Shown: positions 53,355 to 63,535, numbered from the stretch's first letter. The stretch: 64,000 bases of DNA from DASQFI01 sp963780895 (GCA_963780895.1 CAWAEG010000010.1:186001-250000), one strand, 5' to 3'. Notes: generated by a model not told the origin, from the sequence alone. Numbers and translations are program-made.

Positions 53355-54573
53355 ATGGCCGCGATCGGCAAGTTTCTGAAATGGCTGCTGCTCATGATGG
53401 TGTACGTGTTTCTCGCGATCTTGCGGTCCGGCCCCGTTCAAACCTGGACGCTCGATGACTTCGAGGACGGCGATCTCAAGTCGGCTTCCGGGCTCTCGTG
53501 GATCGTCATCGCGGACGATCTCGGTGGTGGCGCGACCGAAGCCCGTCTCGAGGTGGGACGCGGCGACGGACGCGGGTTCGAAGCGTGCGCTTCGTCTGGC
53601 CGGCCGGCTGGGCGGCGGCGCCGGATCATTTGCGGGCGCATGGGCCACGCTCGAACGTACCGGCCGCAACCTGGATCTGAGCGCGTTCGAAGGCGTCCGG
53701 CTGCGCGTGAAGGGACCCGCGCGGCTCGATGTGGGATTCCGGAGCGGCGTCGTGAATTTCATGGCGCGTATCGAGGCCGGGCCGGATTGGAAGCTGGTCG
53801 AGATTCCGTTTTCGACACTCAAACCGTCGAGCATCAACGTTCCCGACGGTACCCGCTGGGACGCGAGTACGCTGCAGGTCTTCGGCGTGACGACGCCCCA
53901 GATACCGGCCAGCGACGATCGCACGACGGGCGAAATGTCGTTCGAGCTGGATGACGTCCTGTTCTACGCGGATCGCTCGAGCCGCGTCGAGCTGATCGCG
54001 TCCGGTTCTTCAACAGGCGTCACCGTCGTGCCCTTCACGACATTCGCCGACATCCCGTCGACGGGCTGGATCGATCTGGGGCCGGATCCCGAGCGCGACG
54101 GCACGATTCCGTCTCTCCCTGACGCCACTCGTCTCGAGATGATCGCCTCGGCCCCAGACGACGTCCTGTGGGTAAAGGTCACGCTCAGGGAAGCCCCGCA
54201 CGATCGGTGGATCGGCATGAACCTCGCGATCGATACCGACGGTGACCCCGCGAACGGGTTCGCCTGGTGGGGTGCCAACACGGCCTTCAAGTTCGACCAG
54301 CTCGTGACCGTGTGGTGCTTCCGCGTGGCCGACGGCTGTCAGGGCTACGTCGGCGTGGCCGACGCGGCCCAGGTGGCCGCGCGCACTCTCGTCGCCGGCG
54401 GCGGCGAGCGGCTGCGCGTCGCCATCGATCGCGAGCGGCGGGCCTTCATCGTCGGCGTGCCGCGCGAACTCCTGAAGCTGGCGGGCAAGGAGATCCGGCT
54501 GGTGGCCGCCGTCGGGTCGGCATTACTCTTTGGCGACGATGTCCCTGGGCAGGGAGCGGCAACGATTCGCTGA
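53355..54573 (+). CDS. CIA30-domain protein with N-terminal anchor (one frameshift)
   Basis: From ATG 53355 (GGAGG site near 53340) an N-terminal helix (KFLKWLLLMMVYVFLAI) leads to a CIA30-type carbohydrate-binding-like domain (LDDFEDGDLKSASGLSWIVI). After a frame change near 53575 it continues with LDLSAFEGVRLRVKGPARLD and DWKLVEIPFSTLKPSS. A second beta-rich region (RWIGMNLAIDTDGDPANGF) follows. CIA30 is a galactose-binding-like fold. The end overlaps the LytS-type kinase gene by about 35 bp, suggesting that the protein is a sensor or output partner of that system. Confidence 0.7.
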
Positions 54574-55612
54574 CGTGGCCGCCTTCGCGATCTGGATCGT
54601 CTACGCGAGTATCTACGCGATCACGTTCGCGCTGTCGGGGGCGTCCATTCCGATGGCGATCCGGGGCGCGCTCGCCAACGCGGTCCCCGATGGATTGCTC
54701 GCGCTCGCCTCGCTCAGAGGTTCACGACGGATCGATCGCGGCGATCCGGCCGCGCCGCGCCTGCTTCACCGGTACGTCGTTCGCGGCGTCGTGCTCGTCC
54801 TGCTCGCCGCGCCAGCCAAATCCGTCCTGGTCTGGATCGACACGGTCATGGTTGCCAGCACGCAGTATCAGTTCAGCCCGGGCATCATGGCCTGGCACTT
54901 CTTCCTGAGTGCGCTCATCTACGTCACGGTGTCGTCGATCTCGCACGCCTGGCTCATCGCGCGGCGGCTCCGCGAGGAAGAAGCGCATGCCGTCCGGGCC
55001 GATGCGCTCCGCGCCCGCGCAGAGATCGCGGCGCTTCGCGCGCAGCTCAACCCGCACTTTCTCTTCAACACGCTGCACTCCGTCCTCGGACTCATCCGCC
55101 GCGACCCGGCGCAGGCCGAGGCGGCGCTCGAAAAGCTCGGCGACCTGATGCGGTACGCGACACGCGTGCATCGCAACGGCGTGGACTGGATTGCGCTGCG
55201 GCACGAGCGCGATTTCGTGGAGACGTACCTCGACCTCGAAGCCATCCGGCTCGGCGATCGCCTGCGGGTCGTGCGGCGTTTCGACGAGGTGGTGCTGGAC
55301 CAGCTCGTCCCGACGTTTTCGCTGCAGCCGCTCGTCGAAAATGCCGTCCGTCATGGCGTCGCACCTCGCGCGGAGGGCGGCGAAATCTCGATCGCCGCGC
55401 GCGTGGAACCGGACGGCCAGCGGATCAGGCTCGAGGTCTGCAATGACGGCATTGGGCGCGCGCCGGAGGCCGACGAGGGCGGGCTGGGGTTGCGCGTGCT
55501 GCGGGAGAGACTGGACGCGCTCTACCGCGGAGCGGCGAGCATGAGCGCGGGCCCTACCCCGGCCGGAGGGTATGCCGTGGTGCTCGTTCTGCCCGTGGGT
55601 GCCGGCGAATGA
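54539..55612 (+). CDS. LytS/YehU-type sensor histidine kinase
   Basis: About 357 residues from ATG 54539. Several membrane helices (AIWIVYASIYAITFALSG; VVRGVVLVLLAAP; WHFFLSALIYVTVSSI) precede the His_kinase domain: LRAQLNPHFLFNTLHSVLGL with the phospho-acceptor His at about residue 173, then QPLVENAVRHGVAPR (N box) and GLGLRVLRERLDALY (G box). This is the LytS family, normally paired with LytTR regulators. It is coupled by ATGA overlap to the downstream regulator and overlaps the CIA30 gene upstream. The signal is unknown. Confidence 0.9.
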   Translation: MSLGRERQRFADVAAFAIWIVYASIYAITFALSGASIPMAIRGALANAVPDGLLALASLRGSRRIDRGDPAAPRLLHRYVVRGVVLVLLAAPAKSVLVWIDTVMVASTQYQFSPGIMAWHFFLSALIYVTVSSISHAWLIARRLREEEAHAVRADALRARAEIAALRAQLNPHFLFNTLHSVLGLIRRDPAQAEAALEKLGDLMRYATRVHRNGVDWIALRHERDFVETYLDLEAIRLGDRLRVVRRFDEVVLDQLVPTFSLQPLVENAVRHGVAPRAEGGEISIAARVEPDGQRIRLEVCNDGIGRAPEADEGGLGLRVLRERLDALYRGAASMSAGPTPAGGYAVVLVLPVGAGE

Positions 55613-56355
55613 CCAACCGCGTCCGCACCCTCGTCGTCGAAGACGAGCCGGAAGCGCGTCGGATGCTCCGCGACTTTCTCGCGGACGCGCCATGGGTCGA
55701 GGTGGTGGGGGAGGCCGTGAACGGACGCGATGCCGTGACCTCGATCGACCGGCTGGAACCGACGCTCGTCATGCTCGACGTACGGCTGCCCGAGATGTCC
55801 GGCCTCGAGGTGCTGCAGACAATCCGGCATCAGCCGGAAGTCGTCTTCGCCACGGCCTACGATCAATACGCGGTCGCGGCATTCGAGCTTGGCGCGCTGG
55901 ACTACCTCGTGAAGCCGTTCGGCCGCCAGCGCTTTCGCCGGATGCTCGACCGGGTGCACCGCCGTCTCTCCGCCGATCCCGAGGGCCCGTCGTCTCCTGA
56001 ACGCGCGCGAACGGCGCTCGGCCCGTCACCGCTGCGGCGGCTGTTCGCGAGGCTTGGGGACAAGATCGTTCCGATCCCCGCCTCAGGCATCGTCCGCATC
56101 CAGGCGCAGGGCGATTACGCCGAGGTGCATGCACCGGGCGGACCATACCTGCTCCACGTGACCCTGAGCGAACTGGCCAGCCGGCTGGATGCCGAACGGT
56201 TCGTTCAGGTTCACCGATCGCACATCGTGAACCTGGACGCGATGAAACTGCTTCGGGCGCACGACGAACGACGGCTGGTGATCGTGCTCTCGAACGGCGA
56301 GGAGATCATCGCCAGCCGGGCGGCGTCGGAGGCGCTGCGGCGGCAGGCGCGGTAG
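55609..56355 (+). CDS. LytTR-family response regulator
   Basis: 248 residues, intact. The receiver domain has VVEDEPEARRML, phospho-acceptor Asp in LVMLDVRLPEMSG, Thr in VFATAYDQYAV and Lys in YLVKPFGRQR. The C-terminal LytTR DNA-binding domain reads IVRIQAQGDYAEVHAPGGPY, FVQVHRSHIVNLDAMK and IASRAAS. It should be phosphorylated by the kinase at 54539 and bind direct-repeat sites. Its ATG overlaps the kinase TGA. Confidence 0.93.
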   Translation: MTNRVRTLVVEDEPEARRMLRDFLADAPWVEVVGEAVNGRDAVTSIDRLEPTLVMLDVRLPEMSGLEVLQTIRHQPEVVFATAYDQYAVAAFELGALDYLVKPFGRQRFRRMLDRVHRRLSADPEGPSSPERARTALGPSPLRRLFARLGDKIVPIPASGIVRIQAQGDYAEVHAPGGPYLLHVTLSELASRLDAERFVQVHRSHIVNLDAMKLLRAHDERRLVIVLSNGEEIIASRAASEALRRQAR

Positions 56356-56372
56356 CAACATATAGTTCTCAC

Positions 56373-56852
56373 GTGCGTACGTGGGTGAAAGTCAGCCTGG
56401 CCGGCATCGCGCTCGTGGTCATCGCGTTCGCGGCATTGGCTGGCACGGGCGCCTACTTCGTGCTTAGGAACTTGGACACACGGAGCGCTACCGAGGCCGA
56501 GGCGCTTCGCGAGTTCGATGCCGTTCGAGTGAGGTTCGGGGCTCGCCAGCCGCTCGTCGAGATCACGAATCCCCAGTCGGGAGACATCCGCATCAACCGG
56601 CTCGTGCACCCCGAGGGCCGGCGCGCGAACACCCTCCATGTCGTCACCTGGAACGCGGAGGACGGTGAAGTGTTCCGGACGGAGGTCCCGGTGTGGTTGA
56701 TGCGGTTCAGCTCGCTCAACATCCTCTCGACGCTGGGTGTCGCGCCTGAGAAATTCAGCCTGACCGTGCAGGATGTGCAGCGGTACGGCCCCGGCATTGT
56801 GGTCGACTATCGGCAGCCGGGGCAGAGCCACGTGTTGATCTGGGTGGAGTAG
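56373..56852 (+). CDS. Membrane-anchored hypothetical protein (159 aa)
   Basis: An N-terminal helix (VSLAGIALVVIAFAALAGTGAYFVL) is followed by a soluble domain (PLVEITNPQSGDIRINRLVH, TLHVVTWNAEDGEVFRTEVP, VWLMRFSS). The frame is intact and begins 17 bp after the response-regulator gene, so it may be the last gene of the CIA30-LytS-LytTR operon. I do not recognise the family. The domain probably faces the periplasm. Confidence 0.75.
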   Translation: MRTWVKVSLAGIALVVIAFAALAGTGAYFVLRNLDTRSATEAEALREFDAVRVRFGARQPLVEITNPQSGDIRINRLVHPEGRRANTLHVVTWNAEDGEVFRTEVPVWLMRFSSLNILSTLGVAPEKFSLTVQDVQRYGPGIVVDYRQPGQSHVLIWVE

Positions 56853-56855
56853 TCC

Positions 56856-57713
56856 TCACCGGGTCACCTGGGCAACCGCGCTGACCGAGCCGCCGAGTCC
56901 GCTCGCGTCCTGGAACAACACAGTGAGCGAGACACGCGTGGCCATGGCCCTGCTGTCGATCTCCAGCCACGGACCCCATCCGTACGCGTCTTCGGAGAGG
57001 CTGATCGAACCGCCGGCCCCCACGAGAAGAGGGTCATTCACCGTCGGGATGCGGCCGTCAACGCCGACGTCGAGCAATTCGAACGTCATCTGCCTGATGA
57101 TGACGTGACTTCTGCCGGACATCTCCGTCAGCCTCAGCTTCGGCCAGTAGTGATGCCGACCGCCGCTACCGACCCAGCCATCCACTGTGAAGGACTGGAT
57201 CGCGAGCTCGGCGGCGGACCTGTTCTCCGACACCGACGGGGCCTGCGCGACCGCGGACACCGTGTGTGAACGGCCGTTGACGTCACTGAATGTCACGGTC
57301 ACAGTGACCGCGGAGAGTTCGACGTCAGATGTGAAGTCAAGAACGGAACCCGCCGGTGAGAGCTCGACCGTGGTTCCCGGAGGCAGCCGCTGGGGCTGGC
57401 GGTGGTAATGAATGCTGCTCAAGACATCCTCGGAAGCCGGCACATCCGGCCCACCCTCTCTAAACTCCAGCCGCTCGATGTTGATCCAGCCCTTCGACGA
57501 CGAAGTAACGGCCAGCGTGGGAATGTAGTGATATTTGTCTGAATACCACCCCGCGAGACTGAACGTCGACACGTGGAGTTGCGGCGGGACGCCGACGTCT
57601 CCGTTGGGGGTCGACTCAGAATCACTGGGGGCGACGGGGCTTCGGGTGCCGCATCCGATCGTCAATGCCAAGACCAGCAGCACGAGCGGAACCGGCCTTC
57701 GGGTCGTCCCCAT
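56856..57713 (-). CDS. Lipoprotein with an internally duplicated domain (285 aa)
   Basis: The start ATG at 57713 gives a lipobox (LLVLALTIGCGTR). The protein has two similar halves: one with FSLAGWYSDKYHYIPTLAVT and INIERLEFRE, the other with FTVDGWVGSGGRHHYWPKLR and VIIRQMTFELLD. Each is followed by VTVTFSDVNGRSHTVSAVAQ or SLTVLFQDASGLGGSVSAVA. So it is a tandem duplication of a beta domain. It follows TonB receptor 3 by 46 bp, as the lipoprotein does in the other sigma-kinase block. Confidence 0.75.
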   Translation of the reverse strand: MGTTRRPVPLVLLVLALTIGCGTRSPVAPSDSESTPNGDVGVPPQLHVSTFSLAGWYSDKYHYIPTLAVTSSSKGWINIERLEFREGGPDVPASEDVLSSIHYHRQPQRLPPGTTVELSPAGSVLDFTSDVELSAVTVTVTFSDVNGRSHTVSAVAQAPSVSENRSAAELAIQSFTVDGWVGSGGRHHYWPKLRLTEMSGRSHVIIRQMTFELLDVGVDGRIPTVNDPLLVGAGGSISLSEDAYGWGPWLEIDSRAMATRVSLTVLFQDASGLGGSVSAVAQVTR

Positions 57714-57759
57714 GATGTCCTCTCCCAACAGGAGAGGCGGGAAAACCGCGGGGGAACTG

Positions 57760-60540
57760 TCAGCGGCCCACGTTCAGTCGGACGCTCGCCATCACGCGCC
57801 GGGGATCCATGAACACGTTCGGCTGCCCGAACGTCGGCGCCCCGAGGACGTCCGACCTCAAGGCCTCCTCCGCCGGGTCGTTGAGAAGATTCAGGATGTC
57901 CAGCCGAAGGTCGACTGTCCCGGCGGTGCGGATCGCAAACGACTTCGCGATGCGGAGATCGAGCAGCGACTGCGACGACAGGCGCCGCGACCCGCGAGCC
58001 TCGCGCAGGATCCGCTGAGTCGGCTGATTGCCGGTTTGCGGCAGAGCGACGAGAGCCGTGGCCGCCCAAGGCCGCCCGCTGAAGAACTGGGCGTTGGCCG
58101 AAACCAGAATGCTCTGCCAGGGCAACCGCACGAGGCCGCTCGCGCGAAAGACATGCGGCCGGTCGTTCGCCAGCCTCCCCGCGGCATTCGTCAGATCGTT
58201 CGGGTCCTGGCCAAACGTCAGGAAATTCGGTCGGGCGATCGTGCTGAATTGGGGTTCGGTGACCACGGCGTTGCTCGTGACCTGGACGCCGTGCGCTTTC
58301 GAGAAGGTGTACGACGCCGACGCCTGCCATCCGTTTGAAAGGCGCTTGTCCATGGTCAGGACGAGCCCGTCGTACTCGAGAGACAGCGTGTCGGGGTTGG
58401 TCAGCAGGAAGCGCCGATCCGCGGTCGCGTTGGTCAACGCGAACACCGGCAGCACGGTCCCATCGGACAGCGTCCGCGTTTCCTGCCGATACTGACCTCC
58501 GGTGTCCATCCACCCGATGAAGTCGCCGCCCCGCTTCCCGATGTAGGCGGCCGATGCGACGATGCGCGGCGCGATCTGGCGATCGACCGCGACCGAGTAT
58601 TCGTCCGTGTGCGGGCTGCGTGTGTCCGGATCGATCGCCAGGTTGATCGTCGGATTGACCACCGACACCAGTCGTGTATAACCGCCGGTGGCCTCCTCGA
58701 ACGCCATGGTCGTGATCGGAGTCACGCCGGGATGGATGACGTCGAGCTCTCCCGTCAGCACACCCTGATTGAATCTTCCGTAGCTGGCCCGGAGCACGGT
58801 GCGTGCCTGCTCGTCCAGCTTCACGGTGATCCCGAACCTCGGAGACAACACGTTCCAGGTGTAGAGCGTCCCCAGACCTTCGGTGTGGTCGGAGGTTTCG
58901 CGTCCGTTGGCATCGACCCCGGCGAGATCCGGGCTGATGGCGCGCGTGTGGTCGAACCGGATGCCGGCATCCATCGTGATTCGCTCGGTCCATCCGATGG
59001 AATCGCTCGCGAAGAGCGACGACGTGATGAATCGGCCGCCGGTGATCCATGGCGCGCGCGAGATGGCCTGGAGCGGCGCGCCGCTGGCGCTGTCCAGATA
59101 CTGCACCCCGCCCGTGAACGCTTGTGTCGCCCGGTGCTCGCCGCGCTCGAATTCAGCGCCGGCCCTGAAATGGTGGCTGGCGCGGGCCCAGCCCGCCTGG
59201 TATTGGTTCAGGACTGCTTTGACCGTGATCCGATCGAGCGCGAGAGCGCCCATCTGGGGCGCGTTCTGGCTCAGGATATTCGTGCCCTGCTGACGGTGGG
59301 ACGGCGTCGCGCGATCGCCGGAACTGGGATCGCTTTCTTGATCGAGAAGGAAACGGCCCACGCGCACGTCCCACACGGTCTGGCTGGAAAGGACCTGCGT
59401 CAGGTTCGCGAAGGTCATGCTCGGCACGGACGCGTGGTTCCGCTGTGTCGTGACGAACGGCGTCGTCACCGTTGGGACCGTCGGGTTGACCCAGACCTCC
59501 TCGTGAAAGCTCTGCATCAATCGCAGCGTCGGCGTCAGCCTCCATGTCAGCTTTCCGAAGAACTTGTCCTGTTCGTATCGCCTCGGAAACGTCGGGTCAG
59601 CCCCGGGCTGACTGTCGTAGTCGCGAAGATATTGATAGCCGCCGAAGAACCACAGCCGGTCGCGCAGGACGGGACCACCGCCGTTCGCCGTGAAGTCCCG
59701 ATACCGGACGCGTTCGTAGCCGGTCGTCGCTCCGCCCGGAACGGCCAGCCGCACTGGTTGAGAGGTGAGACTCGATGGCTGCGCGTAATACGACGCGTCG
59801 CCCTGAAACCGCGCTCCGCCCTGCCTCGTCACCACATTGAACACCCCGCCCTGAATGTTGCCGAATTCCACGGAAGCGCCGGTCGATTGCACGTGGACTT
59901 CCTGGATGACGTCCACGCTTGGCTCGGCGCGCGCCACGCCCTGGCACGGGCAGGTGAAATTCGTCCCGTCGATGAGGAATGCATTCTCGTTGACGGCTGA
60001 TCCGAAGGCGGAGACGGTGGTGGTCGTTGCACTCGACGGGGACGTGGGTGACACGCCGGGTGTGTTCCTGATCGCGTCGAACATGCTGAATCGCCGTGAC
60101 GGAATATTGGCGAAGTAGTCCGGACCGAAACGCGTCTCGAGGCCGGGCCCGCGCGCATCCACATCCTGACTGCCGGTCACGATGACCGACTCGGCGACGC
60201 CAGCCAGCTTCAGAGCGACCATCCGCTCCAGGCGCGAACCGGCGCCGATGACAAGTCCCTCAATCCGCCAAGCCGAGAACCTGGGCGGGTGTTCCACAGC
60301 GAGGATGTAGACACCTGGCGCCAGCACCGGAAAGCGAGCCACGCCGTTGGCGGCGGTGATCGCGCGATCGTCCCCGCCCATCAGGGCCGGCGATGACAAG
60401 CGGACGCTGGCGCCCGGCAGGACGCCGCCCTGCTCGTCGCGAACCGTCACGGCGAGCGATCCGGTCAGCCCTTGACCGGTTGCGAGACCGGGCAGGAGGG
60501 TGCACGAGGCCACGAAAGCGAGACCTAGCCGGCCGATCAT
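57760..60540 (-). CDS. TonB-dependent receptor, Oar-like
   Basis: 926 residues from ATG 60540 (AGGGAGG site). Signal peptide LGLAFVASCTLLPGLATGQG, CarboxypepD_reg-like domain (LAVTVRDEQGGVLPGASVRL), plug (FSMFDAIRNTPGVSPTSPSS, NENAFLIDGTNFTCPC) and a barrel typical of Oar-like receptors (VFNVVTRQGGARFQGDASYY, LRDRLWFFGGYQYLRDY), with terminal VMASVRLNVGR. The Cys pair in FTCPCQG of the plug is unusual. The frame is intact. The kinase and sigma genes lie upstream in the same orientation. Confidence 0.9.
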   Translation of the reverse strand: MIGRLGLAFVASCTLLPGLATGQGLTGSLAVTVRDEQGGVLPGASVRLSSPALMGGDDRAITAANGVARFPVLAPGVYILAVEHPPRFSAWRIEGLVIGAGSRLERMVALKLAGVAESVIVTGSQDVDARGPGLETRFGPDYFANIPSRRFSMFDAIRNTPGVSPTSPSSATTTTVSAFGSAVNENAFLIDGTNFTCPCQGVARAEPSVDVIQEVHVQSTGASVEFGNIQGGVFNVVTRQGGARFQGDASYYAQPSSLTSQPVRLAVPGGATTGYERVRYRDFTANGGGPVLRDRLWFFGGYQYLRDYDSQPGADPTFPRRYEQDKFFGKLTWRLTPTLRLMQSFHEEVWVNPTVPTVTTPFVTTQRNHASVPSMTFANLTQVLSSQTVWDVRVGRFLLDQESDPSSGDRATPSHRQQGTNILSQNAPQMGALALDRITVKAVLNQYQAGWARASHHFRAGAEFERGEHRATQAFTGGVQYLDSASGAPLQAISRAPWITGGRFITSSLFASDSIGWTERITMDAGIRFDHTRAISPDLAGVDANGRETSDHTEGLGTLYTWNVLSPRFGITVKLDEQARTVLRASYGRFNQGVLTGELDVIHPGVTPITTMAFEEATGGYTRLVSVVNPTINLAIDPDTRSPHTDEYSVAVDRQIAPRIVASAAYIGKRGGDFIGWMDTGGQYRQETRTLSDGTVLPVFALTNATADRRFLLTNPDTLSLEYDGLVLTMDKRLSNGWQASASYTFSKAHGVQVTSNAVVTEPQFSTIARPNFLTFGQDPNDLTNAAGRLANDRPHVFRASGLVRLPWQSILVSANAQFFSGRPWAATALVALPQTGNQPTQRILREARGSRRLSSQSLLDLRIAKSFAIRTAGTVDLRLDILNLLNDPAEEALRSDVLGAPTFGQPNVFMDPRRVMASVRLNVGR

Positions 60541-60623
60541 GCCCAACCTCCCTAGGTCCTGAGCGACGGATGGACCTGTCACCTGCAGAGGCGTGGAAAC
60601 CCGGCGAAAACTGGCATGCGCAA

Positions 60624-63521
60624 TTATCGGGGCGGACGATCGGGGTCGCGGGCAAACACCGTGCTGTCGAAGAGGACGACGTCCGAGTCGCTTTCCGCGA
60701 CCGCCGCGTAGATGAACTTGCCGTCCTTCGACCACGAGACCTGCCGGGCGATCAGGATCGCGCGTGGTCCGAAATCGGTGATCTGACGATACGCCGCGGG
60801 TTTGCTGCTACTGGTCTCAGTCGAAATGGCCCAGATGTTCGAGGTGCCGCCGTCCTTGAGCGGCAGCGCCAGCCAGCGTCCGTCGGGAGACGCCACGCTG
60901 CCTGTCGGCCACAGCGGCATCCTCGACCGCGCATATCGCGTGAGGAACTGCCCCGGACGGCCTTGAAGGGCCGTTTTGAAGATCTCATTGGCATTTCCCG
61001 GCCCGCCCGGCGAGTAGAACAGGCTGTCGGCCGACAGCGTCGGAACGCCGGCGTTGCACAGCACCCGGACCTCCGAGGCATCGATATCCAGGGTTTTCCT
61101 GTAGATGCAGGATTCGGGCGGTGCGTATTTCTGGTAGTAGAGCGAGCGTCCATCGGTCGACCACGCCGCTGAGCTGCCGCCGTCGGCGATCAGCCGTTCA
61201 TCGTTGCCGTCCGGACGGACGATCCATTCGCTGTTGCGATTCCGGCCCTGAGTGAATCTCGCGCGGATGAATGCAATCCATTCTCCGCTCGGGGACCAGA
61301 TCGGCAGGCCGACGCTGACCTCAGGGTCCTGTTCGAACGTGACCTGACGCCGGTCGGTGCCGTCGAGACGGGCCACCCAGAGGTTGCTGTGACCGCCGCT
61401 GTCCGACAGGTAAACGATCCAGTTTCCGTCGGGACTGGCCGACGGCGTCTGAACCTGCCCGGTCTGCTGGGTGACCTGGGTGCCTTCTTTCACGTTGTCG
61501 AGCGGGGATCCCGAAACGGGAAAGCGCCAGACCTGCGACTCGATCCGCACGCCGCTCGCGAACAGTTTTCCGGCCTGACCCATTTCCGGATCCACATACG
61601 AGACGTCGCCGGGCGTGAGCTGAACCTCGCCGCCGCCGTGACGTGAGACCCTGCGAAGGTGGAAGACGGGTGGGTACCACATCGTGCTGCCAGCCGATGA
61701 CGCAAACACCAGACCGGAGCCATCCGGCAGCCACGTGATGCCCCTGATTCTCAAAGCCCGTGCAATTCGTTCGAGGGTGTTCCCGTTCACGTCGATGACG
61801 TTCAGGACATGGGCGCCGTCGGTTTCGTTGGTCACGAACGCGATGGCGTGGCCGTCAGGAGACCAGCGAGGTGTCAGATACTCCACCGCCGGCGGCGGCG
61901 CGATCGAATCGATCACCGCGCCTTTCCGGTCGAGGATGGACAGGACGACGCCCTTGTCCGTCGCCTGAAAAGCGGCGATCCGCCAGTCCGCGCTGACGTC
62001 GGCGCCGGTCATGGCTTTCGTGAGGTGCCGTTCGGCGCCCCCGAGCGCGGGAATCTCCGAGATTGTTCCCGGGTCGCCCTCCCGGGCCGACGCGCTGAAG
62101 TAGATGATGCCGCTGTTGTCCGGCAGCCAGCGCGGGAAGTCGTGATCGACGTTGTCCCTGGTCACCCGCCAGACGGGACTGCGTCCGGGCCGCCAGCCCC
62201 AGATCTGCCGCCGGCCCCCGACCGAGCTCACGAAGGCGACTTCCTTCCCGTCGAACGACACGGCCGGAGATTCTTCCAGCCCGATGAAATCGGTGATACG
62301 CAGGAAACGTGTGTCGCCTGGCGGATCGGCGCGTCCCCACCACAGGGTCGTGAACACACCGGCCAGCGCGGCCGCGACGACGGCCGCGAGCGGAACCACG
62401 ACTCGCCATAGTGATCGCCGGTGACCGGAAGCCGCAACTGCTACCTGACGTCGGCCCGCCGCCGATGGCTGCGCGATCGCATCGTCGAGCTCCGCGCGCA
62501 CGTCGGCGATGTCGCGTCGGCGCTGCTGGACGTCTTTCTCGAGACACCGTTGCAGGAGCGTCCGGACCGCGGGCGACAGATTGGGTGGCAACGCCGCCCA
62601 GTCGGGTTCGTGATGGAGAACCGCGGCGATCGTGTCCGAGACGGACGCTCCGTCGAACGCGACCCGGCCGGTCAGCAGCTCATAGAGGACGCAGCCAAAC
62701 GCCCAGATGTCCGCACGTTTGCCGAGCGGGTGTCCGCGCGCCTGCTCGGGGCTCATGTAGGCGGCCGTCCCGAGGATGACGCCCCCATCGGACGTGATGG
62801 TGGGCGAGCGCGTGAGGTTGTCGCTGTCGGTCGTATACGTGCGAGCCAGGCCGAAGTCCAGAACCTTCACCACGCCGTGCGGCGTGATTTTCACGTTGGC
62901 CGGTTTCAAATCGCGGTGGACGATGCCTTTTTCGTGAGCGGCATCAAGGGCGTCCGCGATCTGACGGGCCCAGGTCAGGGCCTGCTTGACCGTGACGGGC
63001 CCCCGGTTGATCCGATCCGCGAGGGTATCGCCTTCGACGAGCTCGAGGACGAGCGCCCGCGTACCGTCACCTTCCTCCAGCCCGTGGATCATCCCGATGT
63101 GAGGGTGGTTGAGCGACGCCAGGACGCGCGCCTCGCGTTCGAAGCGGGCGAGCCGATCGGGATCGGCCGTGAACGCGCGCGGCAGCACCTTGATCGCGAC
63201 CTCGCGATCGAGCCGCGTGTCCCGCGCGCGATAGACCTCGCCCATCCCGCCTTTCCCCAGCAGGCTCTGCACCAGATAGGCGCCGATTCTCTGTCCCGTC
63301 AGATTGGCGGTGTTGGTTTCCGCCAGGCCCGCGGCCACCCGCAAGAGCGGCTGTTCGAGAAAGCCCGTGTTCGACGATTCGTCGAGCAGCGACCGGACTT
63401 CCCGCCGCAGATTTTCGTCGTCGCCGCAGGATGCCTCGACGAAGGCAGCTCGCGCCTCCTCCGGGCGTTCGAGCGCCTCGTGGAAGATCCGCTCGATCGC
63501 GGACCAGCGGTCGTCTGTCAT
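60624..63521 (-). CDS. Transmembrane Ser/Thr kinase with PD40 (WD40-like) beta-propeller
   Basis: 965 residues from ATG 63521, intact. After an N-terminal helical segment (MTDDRWSAIERIFHEALERP), the kinase domain shows GKGGMGEVYRARD, catalytic Lys in VAIKVL, HRDLKPAN (202-209), DFG (222-224) and AAYMSPEQARG. A membrane helix (VVVPLAAVVAAALAGVFTTL) is near residue 380. The outer part is a six- to eight-bladed propeller of TolB/PD40 type (WSPDGHAIAFVTNETDGA, ASPDGNWIVYLSDSGGHSNL, WSPSGEWIAFIRA). It is preceded 14 bp upstream by an ECF sigma gene, which it may phosphorylate. Confidence 0.92.
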   Translation of the reverse strand: MTDDRWSAIERIFHEALERPEEARAAFVEASCGDDENLRREVRSLLDESSNTGFLEQPLLRVAAGLAETNTANLTGQRIGAYLVQSLLGKGGMGEVYRARDTRLDREVAIKVLPRAFTADPDRLARFEREARVLASLNHPHIGMIHGLEEGDGTRALVLELVEGDTLADRINRGPVTVKQALTWARQIADALDAAHEKGIVHRDLKPANVKITPHGVVKVLDFGLARTYTTDSDNLTRSPTITSDGGVILGTAAYMSPEQARGHPLGKRADIWAFGCVLYELLTGRVAFDGASVSDTIAAVLHHEPDWAALPPNLSPAVRTLLQRCLEKDVQQRRRDIADVRAELDDAIAQPSAAGRRQVAVAASGHRRSLWRVVVPLAAVVAAALAGVFTTLWWGRADPPGDTRFLRITDFIGLEESPAVSFDGKEVAFVSSVGGRRQIWGWRPGRSPVWRVTRDNVDHDFPRWLPDNSGIIYFSASAREGDPGTISEIPALGGAERHLTKAMTGADVSADWRIAAFQATDKGVVLSILDRKGAVIDSIAPPPAVEYLTPRWSPDGHAIAFVTNETDGAHVLNVIDVNGNTLERIARALRIRGITWLPDGSGLVFASSAGSTMWYPPVFHLRRVSRHGGGEVQLTPGDVSYVDPEMGQAGKLFASGVRIESQVWRFPVSGSPLDNVKEGTQVTQQTGQVQTPSASPDGNWIVYLSDSGGHSNLWVARLDGTDRRQVTFEQDPEVSVGLPIWSPSGEWIAFIRARFTQGRNRNSEWIVRPDGNDERLIADGGSSAAWSTDGRSLYYQKYAPPESCIYRKTLDIDASEVRVLCNAGVPTLSADSLFYSPGGPGNANEIFKTALQGRPGQFLTRYARSRMPLWPTGSVASPDGRWLALPLKDGGTSNIWAISTETSSSKPAAYRQITDFGPRAILIARQVSWSKDGKFIYAAVAESDSDVVLFDSTVFARDPDRPPR

Positions 63522-63535
63522 GAACCCAGGGGATT

